DNA of 64,000 nucleotides from Polymorphobacter multimanifer (lineage in GTDB: Bacteria > Pseudomonadota > Alphaproteobacteria > Sphingomonadales > Sphingomonadaceae). Below, in pieces: positions 51,198-60,635 of the stretch (position 1 is its first letter; each line of letters begins with the position of its first letter). The DNA is taken from positions 1-64,000 of the forward strand of contig NZ_JACIIV010000010.1 in assembly GCF_014205635.1 (NCBI RefSeq), read 5' to 3'. The notes under the pieces are model-generated. The model was given only the letters and a program-made list of their open reading frames with translations, was not told the origin of the DNA and searched no databases. The position numbers were made by a program, and so were the translations under genes.

Positions 51198-53165
51198 CTA
51201 GCGCACTTCGATCCAGCCACTCACCAGTTCGCAGTCACCCGACCGGCACGCACTGGCCATATCCGGCGCTGCACCGCTCGCGGTGGCCGGAGACAATTCG
51301 GTCGGGGACGCCACCATCGCGACAAGGTAGCGCCCGGTCTTTGCTTCAAAGCCTATGGCACTGGGATCGAGGTTGAACCGGTTGGCGTCACCCGACGAAA
51401 CCTGTTCGCCTCGACCGGCGAATCGATCATCGATCGATGTGAACAGAAGGCGCCCTGCCGGTCGGTCGGCAAGCTTGAAGTCGAGCATGATCGTGCCGTC
51501 AGCGCCTCGCGGCAATGAAGCCAACGACAGGATCTGGCTGCCAGGCATGCTGAAGCGTTTGTCGGGCGTGGATGCCGCAGCAATGCGGATGGAATCGATC
51601 ACCCGGCAGGTCGCAGGCGCAGGCGCGTTGATGGCGGCCACGCCACTGCCATCCAATTGCCATCCGGCAACAGCCGCTGGCAGCGCCGTTGCGGCGTTGC
51701 GCCATCCAGCAAGCCGGATCCGCCCGGCTTCGGGCGGACCGTCGATCCGCACATCGGCGCACTGCAGAGCGCCAAGCGCTGCAAACACCTGTGGTGCGGA
51801 CGTCGCCCACTCCGCAGCGGATGCCACGGCATCGCCGCCCGCCACAGCAGTGCTCTCGGCGCGCACCGCGTCGGCATCACCGGTTCCATCCGCAGGCCGC
51901 GCCATCTCGCCCGGCGGCTCCGCCTCTTCGCCACCCGACAGGCCGAACCACGCGCCTGCCGCAATGACGGCAACGGCCACACCGGCAATCGCCACAAGCG
52001 GCAACCTGGATTTGGGCGCATCCCTACCGACAGACGCCACCGCTTCCGCCTTCACAAAGGCGGCGCCGCCTTCACTGCTGCCCGCAACCGGGGCGGGCGT
52101 ACTCATGAACATGGTGCTGCGCGCGTCCGCTGCGTCCGCCACTTCCTCCATCGACTGAAATCGGTCAGCCGGGTCAGGCGCCAGCATCTTCGCGACGATC
52201 GGCTGCAAGTCAGCGGGCAGGTCCGAAATGTCCGGAACAGTATCGCGCGCCTCCAGCGCATCGACGATGGTGATCCCCATGGCTACCGGCGCCCCGCGGG
52301 CAAGTGCCGCAATCACCAGGCCAAGGCTGTAGATGTCGGTCCATGCGCCGACATTGCGCTTGTACTTGCCGAACACCTCCGGTGCCGCATAGCCGAATTT
52401 GCCCGCAAACGCTTCGCCCACAACGCTTTTTTCGCCAGGATTATTGTCCTTGGCGATGCCGAAATCGATGATCTTGGCGCGCTCGATGTTGCCGCCGGGC
52501 AGCAGCACATTGTCTGGCGAAAGATCCCGGTGGATCACGCCGGCCTCGTGCGCTGCATGCAGCCCCAGTGCGAGCCGCCGCAACACCCGCCGCACCAGCG
52601 CAGGTTCGGCCGGCGCGCCATTCAGAACCTGCGCCATCGAGGGTCCGTCGACATATTCGATGGCCAGGTAGTTCACACCCCGACTTCGGTCGAATGCCAG
52701 CGCGCGATACTTCACCAGCGCATCATGGCCGATCTTCTCAAGGGCACTCGCCTCGCGGCGGAACAGGGCCATGAACTGATCATCGGTTGCATACTGGCCC
52801 AGGATCACCTTGATCGCGACCTGCTCGCCGGATGCAATGTTGCGCCCTTCATAAACCCGGCCCATCCCGCCTTCGGCAATGAAGCGAACGACTTCGAAAA
52901 GATCGTTCAATTGCACACCAATCAGGGCGTCCGCACTCCCTGGCCCGCTGCCCACGAACGATGGCATCGGTGGTGGTGCCGGCAGCGGTGCAGACGGCGG
53001 TGCGGACGGTTCAGCATCAGCTGGCGGCGGCGCAGCCGCACCCCGCAGCGCAGCAGCCAGCGCATCCGCCGAAGCGACCACCGTGCGGTCACCACCGGCC
53101 GGTGGTCGCGGTGCCGGCGTGGGCGTCGGCGTGGGCGGGCCGTCAATGGGTGGCTGCGTGGTCAT
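51198..53165 (-). CDS. ppkA: T6SS-associated serine/threonine kinase PpkA
   Basis: 655 residues. A Pro-rich N-terminus (1-75) precedes a kinase domain (about 85-345): glycine loop IAEGGMGRVYEG, VAIKVI, HRDLSPDN, DFGIAK, YAAPEVFG. A transmembrane helix (about 390-410) leads to a 245-residue periplasmic domain with several cysteines, probably sensory. The catalytic loop has Ser where most kinases have Lys (HRDLKPEN). It would phosphorylate the FHA protein and so activate the T6SS. It overlaps the phosphatase gene by 4 bases. Confidence 0.93.
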   Translation of the reverse strand: MTTQPPIDGPPTPTPTPAPRPPAGGDRTVVASADALAAALRGAAAPPPADAEPSAPPSAPLPAPPPMPSFVGSGPGSADALIGVQLNDLFEVVRFIAEGGMGRVYEGRNIASGEQVAIKVILGQYATDDQFMALFRREASALEKIGHDALVKYRALAFDRSRGVNYLAIEYVDGPSMAQVLNGAPAEPALVRRVLRRLALGLHAAHEAGVIHRDLSPDNVLLPGGNIERAKIIDFGIAKDNNPGEKSVVGEAFAGKFGYAAPEVFGKYKRNVGAWTDIYSLGLVIAALARGAPVAMGITIVDALEARDTVPDISDLPADLQPIVAKMLAPDPADRFQSMEEVADAADARSTMFMSTPAPVAGSSEGGAAFVKAEAVASVGRDAPKSRLPLVAIAGVAVAVIAAGAWFGLSGGEEAEPPGEMARPADGTGDADAVRAESTAVAGGDAVASAAEWATSAPQVFAALGALQCADVRIDGPPEAGRIRLAGWRNAATALPAAVAGWQLDGSGVAAINAPAPATCRVIDSIRIAAASTPDKRFSMPGSQILSLASLPRGADGTIMLDFKLADRPAGRLLFTSIDDRFAGRGEQVSSGDANRFNLDPSAIGFEAKTGRYLVAMVASPTELSPATASGAAPDMASACRSGDCELVSGWIEVR

Positions 53166-53902
53166 GCGTCCATCCGCATCAATTCGGTCACTTCTTCAAC
53201 CGATATCACGATCACGGTAACGTTGTCGGGCGCGCCGCGCGCCAAAGTCTCGGCCACGAGCCGCTCGGCCACAAGCGTCACGTTCGGCTGGCGCAGCAAC
53301 GGGATGATGTCGGCGTCCGCGACAACCTTGGTAAGGCCGTCGGTGCACAGCAGGTAAAGGTCTCCCGGTTGTGCCTGGTCCTGCACCACCTCGGCGCGCA
53401 ATTCGGCCTCGGTACCCACGGCGCGGGACAGAACATGCGCCATGGGATGGCTCTCGGCTTCGGACGCTTCGATCATTCCCCGGTCCACCATTTCCTGCAC
53501 AACGCTATGGTCGCGCGAAATCTGGACGAGGCGACCCTGCCTGAAGCGATAGGCCCTGCTGTCTCCGACCCAGACGCAAAGGAGATCAGCGCCCTGCAGG
53601 TGCAGGAGCACGGCGGTCGTGCCCATATCGCTCCCCGCCTGCGACGCGGCATCGATGATGGCGGCATTGCCGGCGTGCAGCGCTGACAGAATTGCCGAAT
53701 GGTTGCCATCTGCCGCCGGCAGCACAAGCGCGCCGAACTGGGCAGCGAGCGTCTGTGACGCCCAGTCGCCATGCGCATGCCCACCCATGCCATCGGCGAC
53801 CATCCACAGCGCCACATCTTCCCGGCCGACCGCAGAGTCCTCGTTCACCCTGCGCACCAGTCCCGGGTGGGTCAGAACCGCCGATCGATACCTAAGCCGC
53901 AT
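53162..53902 (-). CDS. pppA: T6SS-associated PP2C-type phosphatase PppA
   Basis: 246 residues. PPM-family Mn2+/Mg2+ phosphatase: RRVNEDS, MVADGMGGH, VGDSRAYRFRQG, LCTDGLTKVV and GAPDNVTVIVI carry the metal-binding aspartates. It reverses PpkA phosphorylation. It overlaps tagF by 11 bases and ppkA by 4. Confidence 0.95.
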   Translation of the reverse strand: MRLRYRSAVLTHPGLVRRVNEDSAVGREDVALWMVADGMGGHAHGDWASQTLAAQFGALVLPAADGNHSAILSALHAGNAAIIDAASQAGSDMGTTAVLLHLQGADLLCVWVGDSRAYRFRQGRLVQISRDHSVVQEMVDRGMIEASEAESHPMAHVLSRAVGTEAELRAEVVQDQAQPGDLYLLCTDGLTKVVADADIIPLLRQPNVTLVAERLVAETLARGAPDNVTVIVISVEEVTELMRMDA

Positions 53903-54476
53903 CGCGCACTGCCCCCTCCACCAGCCAGGTCAGCGTGTCAGCATCCAGCGCCATGCCTGGCAGAGCCACCGGAGGCCCGGCTGCCGGATTGGGCACCCAA
54001 AACGCACTTGCCACCGGGCAGGACAATGAAGCGAGAAAGCGGCCCACTGCTTCGATCCGGGGCGCGGCCGCGGCCAGTTCCAATGCCAGCCCATCGGCAT
54101 CCAGTTCGCCCGAGAGAGCCTGATAGACTGCAGCCTCCACGCCTGCAGCAAAGCCCGGATGCTGCGTCGCCGCTGCCCACACCATGTCCGGAGGGCCTGC
54201 CACACCCGCGACCAGCAGAAACAGCCGGCCAGCGCGATCGACCGTGGGCGTGATCACCCCGTGAAGTGCCATATGCGGCTGCAGCACAAGCCAACAATGC
54301 CACAAGGGTGCCGCCGTCATGCGCGCGGCAAACCCCTCGTCGCCATTGCGCACGCGCAGCGAAGCCACGCCATCCGTCATCCAGCGATCCAGGTCGGCAA
54401 CCAGGGTTTCGGGCCATCCCCGCCACACGAAATCACCATGGGCGGGCAATTTTCCGAACAGCCCGGCCGCGAGCAT
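53892..54476 (-). CDS. tagF: T6SS-associated protein TagF
   Basis: 194 residues. The TagF (DUF2094) domain opens GLFGKLPAHGDFVWRGWP, the family signature, and has a central WHCWLVLQPH strand. TagF restrains Fha-dependent assembly post-translationally in other species. I prefer the ATG at 54476, overlapping the tssM stop; GTG at 54479 is one codon longer. Separate from PppA here, whereas some alphaproteobacteria fuse the two. Confidence 0.92.
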   Translation of the reverse strand: MLAAGLFGKLPAHGDFVWRGWPETLVADLDRWMTDGVASLRVRNGDEGFAARMTAAPLWHCWLVLQPHMALHGVITPTVDRAGRLFLLVAGVAGPPDMVWAAATQHPGFAAGVEAAVYQALSGELDADGLALELAAAAPRIEAVGRFLASLSCPVASAFWVPNPAAGPPVALPGMALDADTLTWLVEGAVRDAA

Positions 54477-57400
54477 CACAGGGTCGCAGGGCAGCGCAGG
54501 GCAAAAACGCCGTCCGCCGCAAACGGATCGGGTCCCGTCACCACCTCGACGTCGATGGCAGCCTCGGCGCCATAGGCAAAGCGATATCGACCAGCGCCCA
54601 GCATCTGCTTGCGACCCTTGGCAAGCAGCCGGAACAGCGACCATGGGCCTTCCTCGCGCAATGCCGGTGCCGTGCCACCTTGCAGCGCCGCAAGCTCGGC
54701 AATCTGCGATCCCGAGGCCGACCAACCGAACCGCTCGGGCGGATTGCCAGGCAGGAGATCCATCGGCACGCCACCAGCCCGCAATCGCACGCCACCCTTG
54801 ATCCCGGGCGCAGCACTTACCCGCAGCACAAGATTGCCTCCCATCAGCGACTCCGCATCGCCGGCACGCTGAAATTGCTGTGCCGATGTCGCACGGAAGC
54901 TGCGGACCGTCGGCTCTGCCACCCAACCCCAAGGCTTGGGGCCGCCTGTGCGCACCAGATAGCCGGCAAGTGTGTCGCGCGCGAAGCCGGCCATTTGCGC
55001 TGCTGCGCGGCTGACATCGGCGGGCGCCAGATCGTCACCCGTCCCGAATGGATACCCTTCGCCGAATACCCGTGCGCAATCCGCCAGCACACCATTGGCA
55101 TAGGCCGCCCTTAGCTCGCTGGTGCGCTGCGTTTCTGCAGCATTGCTCGATCCGCTGGCCACCTGGGAGACAAAGGCCCCCAGCTCGGGCGCACCGGCGC
55201 TGGCGTTCTGCGCGGCCACCTGCAAATCGGCTGCCGCGGCGGCAATGCCGGCTGCGCCACCACCACCACCACCACCGCCGCCTCCGCCACCGCCGCCTCC
55301 ACCGCCGGCAACTTGTGCCTGCGCCAAGGCCAGCTGATAGCGGCCGAGCGCATCGAGAAGCTGCCCCAGCTGCGGAGCCGGCCCGCCGGCATAGTCCTTC
55401 AGCCCGGCGAAATCCGCCTCGATCATCCGCGCTGCAACTGCAGAAGCACCCCGCCCAGCCCGTTGTGTCAGCGCGCCCGCCGCGGCCTTGCCAAGCGCGC
55501 CGCCCGGCACTTTCGGCGCTGCCAGCTTGGGCATGAGCGCGGTCACGTTCGCGACTACCTGATCGCTGATCTTCTTGAGCGGTGATGAGCCCTTGTTGGC
55601 CAAGCGTGCCAGCGCCGTGGTGTCAGTTGCATAATCGCCCGGCTGTGGGGATTGCAGCACGGATTTCCAGCGCCGCGCATATTCATCGGCATAAAGCGCG
55701 CCGAGCTGTTCCATGTTCAGCGGCACTTGCGCTGCCGCACTGCTGCCCAGCATCCAGCGATCCCGGTCCAGCGCTTCGCGAATGGTCGGAAGGCTCGTCG
55801 AAAAGCCCTTCTGAAACCCGGCCTTTGTGAAGAAATAGGGCACCGACAAGGATTCGAGCTCGGCGGGATTGGCGAAAGCCCGCGCTTCCCCCGGCAGCAA
55901 TGCATTGCCGACCATCCGCCAGTCCTCGCCCGTCACCTGCTGCTTCATCAGCGCCAGCCCCCGTTGCTCGGCGCTCATCGCTGCCACGGCGCCTTGCGTT
56001 GCCTCCACAAGAGGCCCGTCCAGCAAGGGACCGGTCAGCTGTCGACCGAACCGGCCCGTGTCGGCCAGCAGGGCTCGCGTGTGGCGCAAGATCCGCTCCC
56101 GCGTCGGTGCGTTTTCTTCGCCCGGGAAGCCCTGTGTCAGCAAATAGGTCTCAAGCCATTGCACCACATAGCCATTGTCGCGCCTGGCACCGGCACGGTT
56201 GCCCAGCATCAGATAGACCTTGAGCGGCTCGTAAAGCGTCACAGGGTCTTCACCAGCATTGCGCAGCGCCGTCTCGGCGGTCACGATCAACCGCGGCAGC
56301 AGATAGCGCTGCAATGCGTCAACATAAACCCGCGCTGATTCTTCGGCCAACGTCGTCCTGTACAGGCCAAAGCCCTGCGTCAGAGGCACGGCGCTTGCCG
56401 CAGTCACGCTGAAGGGCAGTTGATCGCGAAGTGCATCGAGGGTGTCCAGCGGCTCCGCGAGCGATGCCGACAGCGCCACACGGTCACCCGGATCGAGGCT
56501 TGTCTGCGCTGCCTTGAGCGTCTCTGCGGCCACCAGCGTTGCGTCCTGCCCTTTCCGGTTGGCGAGGAAGCTCGCCACCATCGCACCTGCCAGACCGAGC
56601 ACCATCACGGCACCAAGCAAAAGCGCCGCCAGCTGCAGGCGACTGTTGCGCTTGCGGCGAGCGAGGTCGGGGCCAGCCAGCCCGGCCTCCGGAATTATCA
56701 CCTCGGCCAGCAGCCGGTTGACGAAGAACGCCCGGGGGTTGGACGCACGCGCACGCTGGCCCTGGCCAACGGCGCCCGCAAGGCTGCCCAGCAACCGATC
56801 AAACGGCGTGCCCTGTTGCACACCGCTGGTGAAGTAAAAACCCCGCAACCGGGCAGCTGCGGCGTTTGGCGTGGCCGCAGCGCCGCTGCCGAACACGCCG
56901 TCGAGCAACCTGATCAACCGCGCCCGCAAATCGATGAATCGCGCTGGCAAGGTCAGTGCAGCACCGCGGCGCACCGGATCGCCCTCGGCCTGCAGGCGCG
57001 CCGGCAGCCGGTCCGCCAGCGCCTGCACGGCATCGTCATAGCCTGCTGCGAGGGTCGTCTGGCTCGGCCGGTCTCCGCTCAGCGGCAGCGTGTGCCCCAG
57101 CACCGATCGCCGACCCTCGACCGACAGATCGTCGAAGAATTCGGTGAACCCCAGCAACAGATCGGCCTTGGTGAAGAGCACATACACCGGCAGTTCGAGC
57201 CCAAGCTCCCGCGAAAGCTCAGCCAGCCTTGCCCGCAGTGTCACCACATGCCGGTCCAGCGCCTCGGCACCGCTACGCGCGACCTCATCGAGGCCAATGG
57301 CGATGATCACGCCGTTGAGCGGCTGCAGCGGCCGCGCCTTCTTCAACGTGCGCAAAAAGGCTTTCCAGCCTTGGGCATCGGCATCGGCGCCGCTGTCCTG

Positions 57401-57907
57401 GCTGGTGTAGCGACCGGCGGTGTCCACCAGCACCGCCTCGTCGGCAAACCACCAGTCGCAGTTGCGCGTGCCGCCGACGCCGGCTGCCGCTTCGTCCGTC
57501 AACAGCCGCAGGCCGCTCTTCTGGATGAGGGTTGTCTTGCCCGCACCCGGCGGGCCGATAATCACATACCAGGGCTTGGCATAGAGTGCGCTGCTGCGCT
57601 TGCCGCCGCCATCCGCCTTTAGCCGATCGAGCGCTTCGCGCATCTTGGCAGCCATCGCCTCGCCGTCGCGGTCAGCCGGCTTGGCGATCGCCTCGACCAG
57701 TGCCGCATCCGCCTTTCGCAGCCGCCACCAGCGCCAACCCGCGGATGCAGCAAACGCGATCCACACCGCGCCGATCAACCACCAGCGCAGGAACAGCCAC
57801 GAGGCGACGAACAGTCCGCACACCAAAAACACCACCAGCGTCGTCAGCAGCGCTATGCCGACCGCCAGCACCCACCAGTTGCCCAGCCATTTGCGGATCA
57901 TCGTCAT
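54476..57907 (-). CDS. tssM: T6SS membrane-complex protein TssM (IcmF)
   Basis: 1143 residues. Two N-terminal membrane helices (about 11-60), then a cytosolic NTPase domain with Walker A GPPGAGKTT (about 117-125) and DTAGRY, a third helix (about 422-445), and a large periplasmic domain ending in the IcmF C-terminal beta region. A run of 17 glycines occupies residues 868-884 (55256-55306). It forms the envelope-spanning channel with TssL and TssJ. The start overlaps tssL and the stop overlaps tagF by single bases. Confidence 0.95.
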   Translation of the reverse strand: MTMIRKWLGNWWVLAVGIALLTTLVVFLVCGLFVASWLFLRWWLIGAVWIAFAASAGWRWWRLRKADAALVEAIAKPADRDGEAMAAKMREALDRLKADGGGKRSSALYAKPWYVIIGPPGAGKTTLIQKSGLRLLTDEAAAGVGGTRNCDWWFADEAVLVDTAGRYTSQDSGADADAQGWKAFLRTLKKARPLQPLNGVIIAIGLDEVARSGAEALDRHVVTLRARLAELSRELGLELPVYVLFTKADLLLGFTEFFDDLSVEGRRSVLGHTLPLSGDRPSQTTLAAGYDDAVQALADRLPARLQAEGDPVRRGAALTLPARFIDLRARLIRLLDGVFGSGAAATPNAAAARLRGFYFTSGVQQGTPFDRLLGSLAGAVGQGQRARASNPRAFFVNRLLAEVIIPEAGLAGPDLARRKRNSRLQLAALLLGAVMVLGLAGAMVASFLANRKGQDATLVAAETLKAAQTSLDPGDRVALSASLAEPLDTLDALRDQLPFSVTAASAVPLTQGFGLYRTTLAEESARVYVDALQRYLLPRLIVTAETALRNAGEDPVTLYEPLKVYLMLGNRAGARRDNGYVVQWLETYLLTQGFPGEENAPTRERILRHTRALLADTGRFGRQLTGPLLDGPLVEATQGAVAAMSAEQRGLALMKQQVTGEDWRMVGNALLPGEARAFANPAELESLSVPYFFTKAGFQKGFSTSLPTIREALDRDRWMLGSSAAAQVPLNMEQLGALYADEYARRWKSVLQSPQPGDYATDTTALARLANKGSSPLKKISDQVVANVTALMPKLAAPKVPGGALGKAAAGALTQRAGRGASAVAARMIEADFAGLKDYAGGPAPQLGQLLDALGRYQLALAQAQVAGGGGGGGGGGGGGGGGGAAGIAAAAADLQVAAQNASAGAPELGAFVSQVASGSSNAAETQRTSELRAAYANGVLADCARVFGEGYPFGTGDDLAPADVSRAAAQMAGFARDTLAGYLVRTGGPKPWGWVAEPTVRSFRATSAQQFQRAGDAESLMGGNLVLRVSAAPGIKGGVRLRAGGVPMDLLPGNPPERFGWSASGSQIAELAALQGGTAPALREEGPWSLFRLLAKGRKQMLGAGRYRFAYGAEAAIDVEVVTGPDPFAADGVFALRCPATL

Positions 57908-59268
57908 CAGTCGCTCCGCGGCAGCACGAGCTCAACTCGCCGGTTGGCAGCCTTGGCCTCGCGTGTATCGGCACGGTTCACCGGCTCCCGGTCCCCGCGC
58001 CCTTCCACCGATAGCCGCGCCCGATCACCGACGATCGGTTTCAGCAGCAAAGCCACATCCTCCGCCCGCGCCAGGCTCAACGCCGCATTGTCGGGGAAGC
58101 TTGCGCGCAGCCGGCCCGAGATGGGGTCGCTGTCGGTATGGGCGACGACGGCAATCGGACCCACTTCCGGCGCCAGCGCCCGTCCGGCATCCTCGATCAA
58201 CGGAACATAGTCCGGGCCCAGCAGCGCCGCACCCGCCGGGAACATCCCCGCGGCCAGCCCGGGGCATTCGGAAATCACCAGCCGGATCGTGGCCCCGTCA
58301 TCACGCGCCTCAATGCACGGATTGCGAAGGCGGCCGCGGATCCGCTCAAGCTGTGTGGACTGCACTTCGGGAACATCCGCTCCCAACCGGTCAATCCGTG
58401 CCGCTGCAATCGGCGGTAACGGTCGCAGGGCTGCCCGCGCCGGCTCGTCCCGGCTGTCGAGCCAGAGCTTCAGCACAAGGAACACCAGCAGCAGGAAGGC
58501 CGCTCCGGCCGCAAGCGCAAGCACCGCACGAACGAACCAGCCGACCTTGGGCATCGGTGTCGGCTTGCCTTGCCATTGCGGGACAAGATCGGTCTCTTGC
58601 CGCGGTCTGATGCCCGAAAGCGCCCCGTAGATGGCCGCCATCCGACCCTCGATCTGCTGGCGGCCATCCGCTTCGATCCTTGCACGACCCAGAAAGCCGA
58701 CGGCGAGGCACGCATGGTAGAGCTCCAGCATGTCCAGATTGGCGGCCGGCCGCTGCAGAAGCGTGTCCAGGATGGTGAAGAACTGGTCGCCGCCGAACGC
58801 CTGACCAAAGCTTTGCACCACCAGGCTGGATCGCGCCCAGTCCGATTGCGCACCGCCCGGCAGATTTTGCACCACGTCATCGACAGTGGCCAGCACCGCA
58901 TAGCGCGCCCGGGCATTGTCTTCAGCCGAAAGCCCCATGGCAATCAACTGCTTTTCGAAGGCCTTGGCTTCCTCGCCGGCACGCGCCCGCAGCGCCGGCA
59001 CATCAGTCACCTGCCGATCGGACTGCACCGCAGCCGCAAGGGCCAGCAAGCGCGCCGCAACAGCCGTAAGCGGGTTGCGCACTCGCATCGGAACATCGAG
59101 CGGCGGCACATCATCGCTCGCCCAGGCCCTGGGCGTCGGGGCCTTGGGGCCACCACCACCATCCCCGCCGCCGGGCGGCGGAGGCGGCGGCGGCGAGGGT
59201 GGCGCAGGGGCTCCGCCCTTGGCAGCCGCCAGCGGTGACGGACGGAAGACCGTTTTCTCGCCGCTCAT
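57907..59268 (-). CDS. tssL: T6SS membrane-complex protein TssL with OmpA domain
   Basis: 453 residues. A Pro/Gly low-complexity N-terminus (about 12-45) precedes the DotU domain (about 65-235, LYHACLAVGFLGRA), one transmembrane helix (about 240-265) and an OmpA-type peptidoglycan-binding domain (about 320-453, VVAHTDSDPISGRLR..., ANRRVELVLPR). The extended class anchors the complex to the cell wall. The ATG at 59268 overlaps the tssK stop (ATGA). Confidence 0.94.
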   Translation of the reverse strand: MSGEKTVFRPSPLAAAKGGAPAPPSPPPPPPPGGGDGGGGPKAPTPRAWASDDVPPLDVPMRVRNPLTAVAARLLALAAAVQSDRQVTDVPALRARAGEEAKAFEKQLIAMGLSAEDNARARYAVLATVDDVVQNLPGGAQSDWARSSLVVQSFGQAFGGDQFFTILDTLLQRPAANLDMLELYHACLAVGFLGRARIEADGRQQIEGRMAAIYGALSGIRPRQETDLVPQWQGKPTPMPKVGWFVRAVLALAAGAAFLLLVFLVLKLWLDSRDEPARAALRPLPPIAAARIDRLGADVPEVQSTQLERIRGRLRNPCIEARDDGATIRLVISECPGLAAGMFPAGAALLGPDYVPLIEDAGRALAPEVGPIAVVAHTDSDPISGRLRASFPDNAALSLARAEDVALLLKPIVGDRARLSVEGRGDREPVNRADTREAKAANRRVELVLPRSD

Positions 59269-60632
59269 CGCGTTGTCCTTCTCACGCACCACAGCTCCAT
59301 GGCCAGGTCAGGCCATTCCCCCGCTATGTAAAGGCCGAGTGCGGGTGCCGTGGCGAACTCCTTCCAGTCCGGGTGGCTGCGATCCAGCTCGAAGTACACA
59401 TAGCCCGCCATCGCCCTGATCTGCGGCGGCGGAGCCGCCACCGCCGCCAGCGGCACCCCTGGCAGCGCTGCCTGGACCAGCTGCTGCATCCGCGTCACCG
59501 CGCCGATCTTCACCACCGATGGCAGCGAACGGCGGACATCCTCGGAAGGCCGCCGGGTGGAGACCGCAAGATAGAAGCGGCCCTGGTCATAAAGGCCGCG
59601 ATCGGTGATGGTGGACACATAGGCACCCGGCTGCAGCAGCTTCAGCTCCAGCTGCACCGCGGAGCGGCTGAACTCGGTCGAAAGCCCCGCCCGCAGCGCG
59701 TCCACCACCGGCTTGAAACATGCTTCAAGGTCCTCATGCTCATAGGTCGGGAAATCGCCCGGGCGCCGGTCGGCCCGCGTGAAGGTCGCAAGCTCTCCCG
59801 CCAGTGCCAGAAAACCGGTATATAGCCGCTCGGGATGCACCCGCTCGAGCCGCTGCAGATGCTTGAGCTCCGGTTGCCAGCGATTGAGCAATTGGAGCAG
59901 CAGATACGCCGCAAAGGTCTCGCTGCCGCCATCGGCACCCTCCACGGCGCGCAGCGAAAGCTCCTCCTGCCGCTGCTCCAATCGGCCCAGGATGTCGACG
60001 AGAAAGCCGGCCAGCGTCGGGGACGCCCGGATATCGAGCACCGGCGGGATATAGGCGTCATCCCACACCACCCGCTTGCCCACCAGTTCGCGGATTCGCC
60101 CAATGCCGATCTTCGTGCGGCCGGCAAGATCGGCCTCGTCGATGCCGAAGTGCAGATTGGGCAGCGCCACTTCAACAAGTTCCATGTTTCGGTCGGGATC
60201 AGATTGGTCGACCACTTCGCGCTCGGCGATCAGGTAGCGCGTCACATTGGCATCGGCACTCTCGGGCCGCGTGTAAACAACCGCCCCCTCCTGCCGCGCC
60301 GGCAGTGTCAGATACACGATCCGCCCGCGCACCTGGTCATCGACATCGAGCGGCGGCGGCGGCGCAAGCCCGCCCGGCACCGCCACGACCTCGCCGTCCT
60401 GCATCACGGCCACAAGCCGTCGCACGCCCACCTTGGCACCCGAACCAAGGTCCTCATCCAGCGTTAGTTCCACAAGCCCCCAAGGGTGCGCCACCGCGCC
60501 GCCCATCCGCGCATGCAGCGCCCACAGCCCCGCATCACCCTGCATCTGCAGATGCTGCGGCCGCAGGAACAGCCCTTCGGACCAGACTGGTTGTGTCACT
60601 TTAAAGTGTTCCCCACTGATCGACCTGGCCAT
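59265..60632 (-). CDS. tssK: T6SS baseplate protein TssK
   Basis: 455 residues, normal length. Baseplate subunit that links the TssF/TssG wedge to TssL/TssM. It opens VTQPVWSEGLFLRPQHLQMQ, the TssK/VasE signature, and has the C-terminal SLPSVVKIGAVTRMQQLV and YFELDRSHPDWKEF motifs. It starts 3 bases after the unrecognised gene. Confidence 0.95.
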   Translation of the reverse strand: MARSISGEHFKVTQPVWSEGLFLRPQHLQMQGDAGLWALHARMGGAVAHPWGLVELTLDEDLGSGAKVGVRRLVAVMQDGEVVAVPGGLAPPPPLDVDDQVRGRIVYLTLPARQEGAVVYTRPESADANVTRYLIAEREVVDQSDPDRNMELVEVALPNLHFGIDEADLAGRTKIGIGRIRELVGKRVVWDDAYIPPVLDIRASPTLAGFLVDILGRLEQRQEELSLRAVEGADGGSETFAAYLLLQLLNRWQPELKHLQRLERVHPERLYTGFLALAGELATFTRADRRPGDFPTYEHEDLEACFKPVVDALRAGLSTEFSRSAVQLELKLLQPGAYVSTITDRGLYDQGRFYLAVSTRRPSEDVRRSLPSVVKIGAVTRMQQLVQAALPGVPLAAVAAPPPQIRAMAGYVYFELDRSHPDWKEFATAPALGLYIAGEWPDLAMELWCVRRTTR

Positions 60633-60635
60633 GCG

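Noticed and set aside
55250-55312. CCX triplet tract considered as a CRISPR-like or tandem DNA repeat
   Set aside because: The unit is a single codon with no spacers and lies in frame in tssM, so it is a polyglycine tract.
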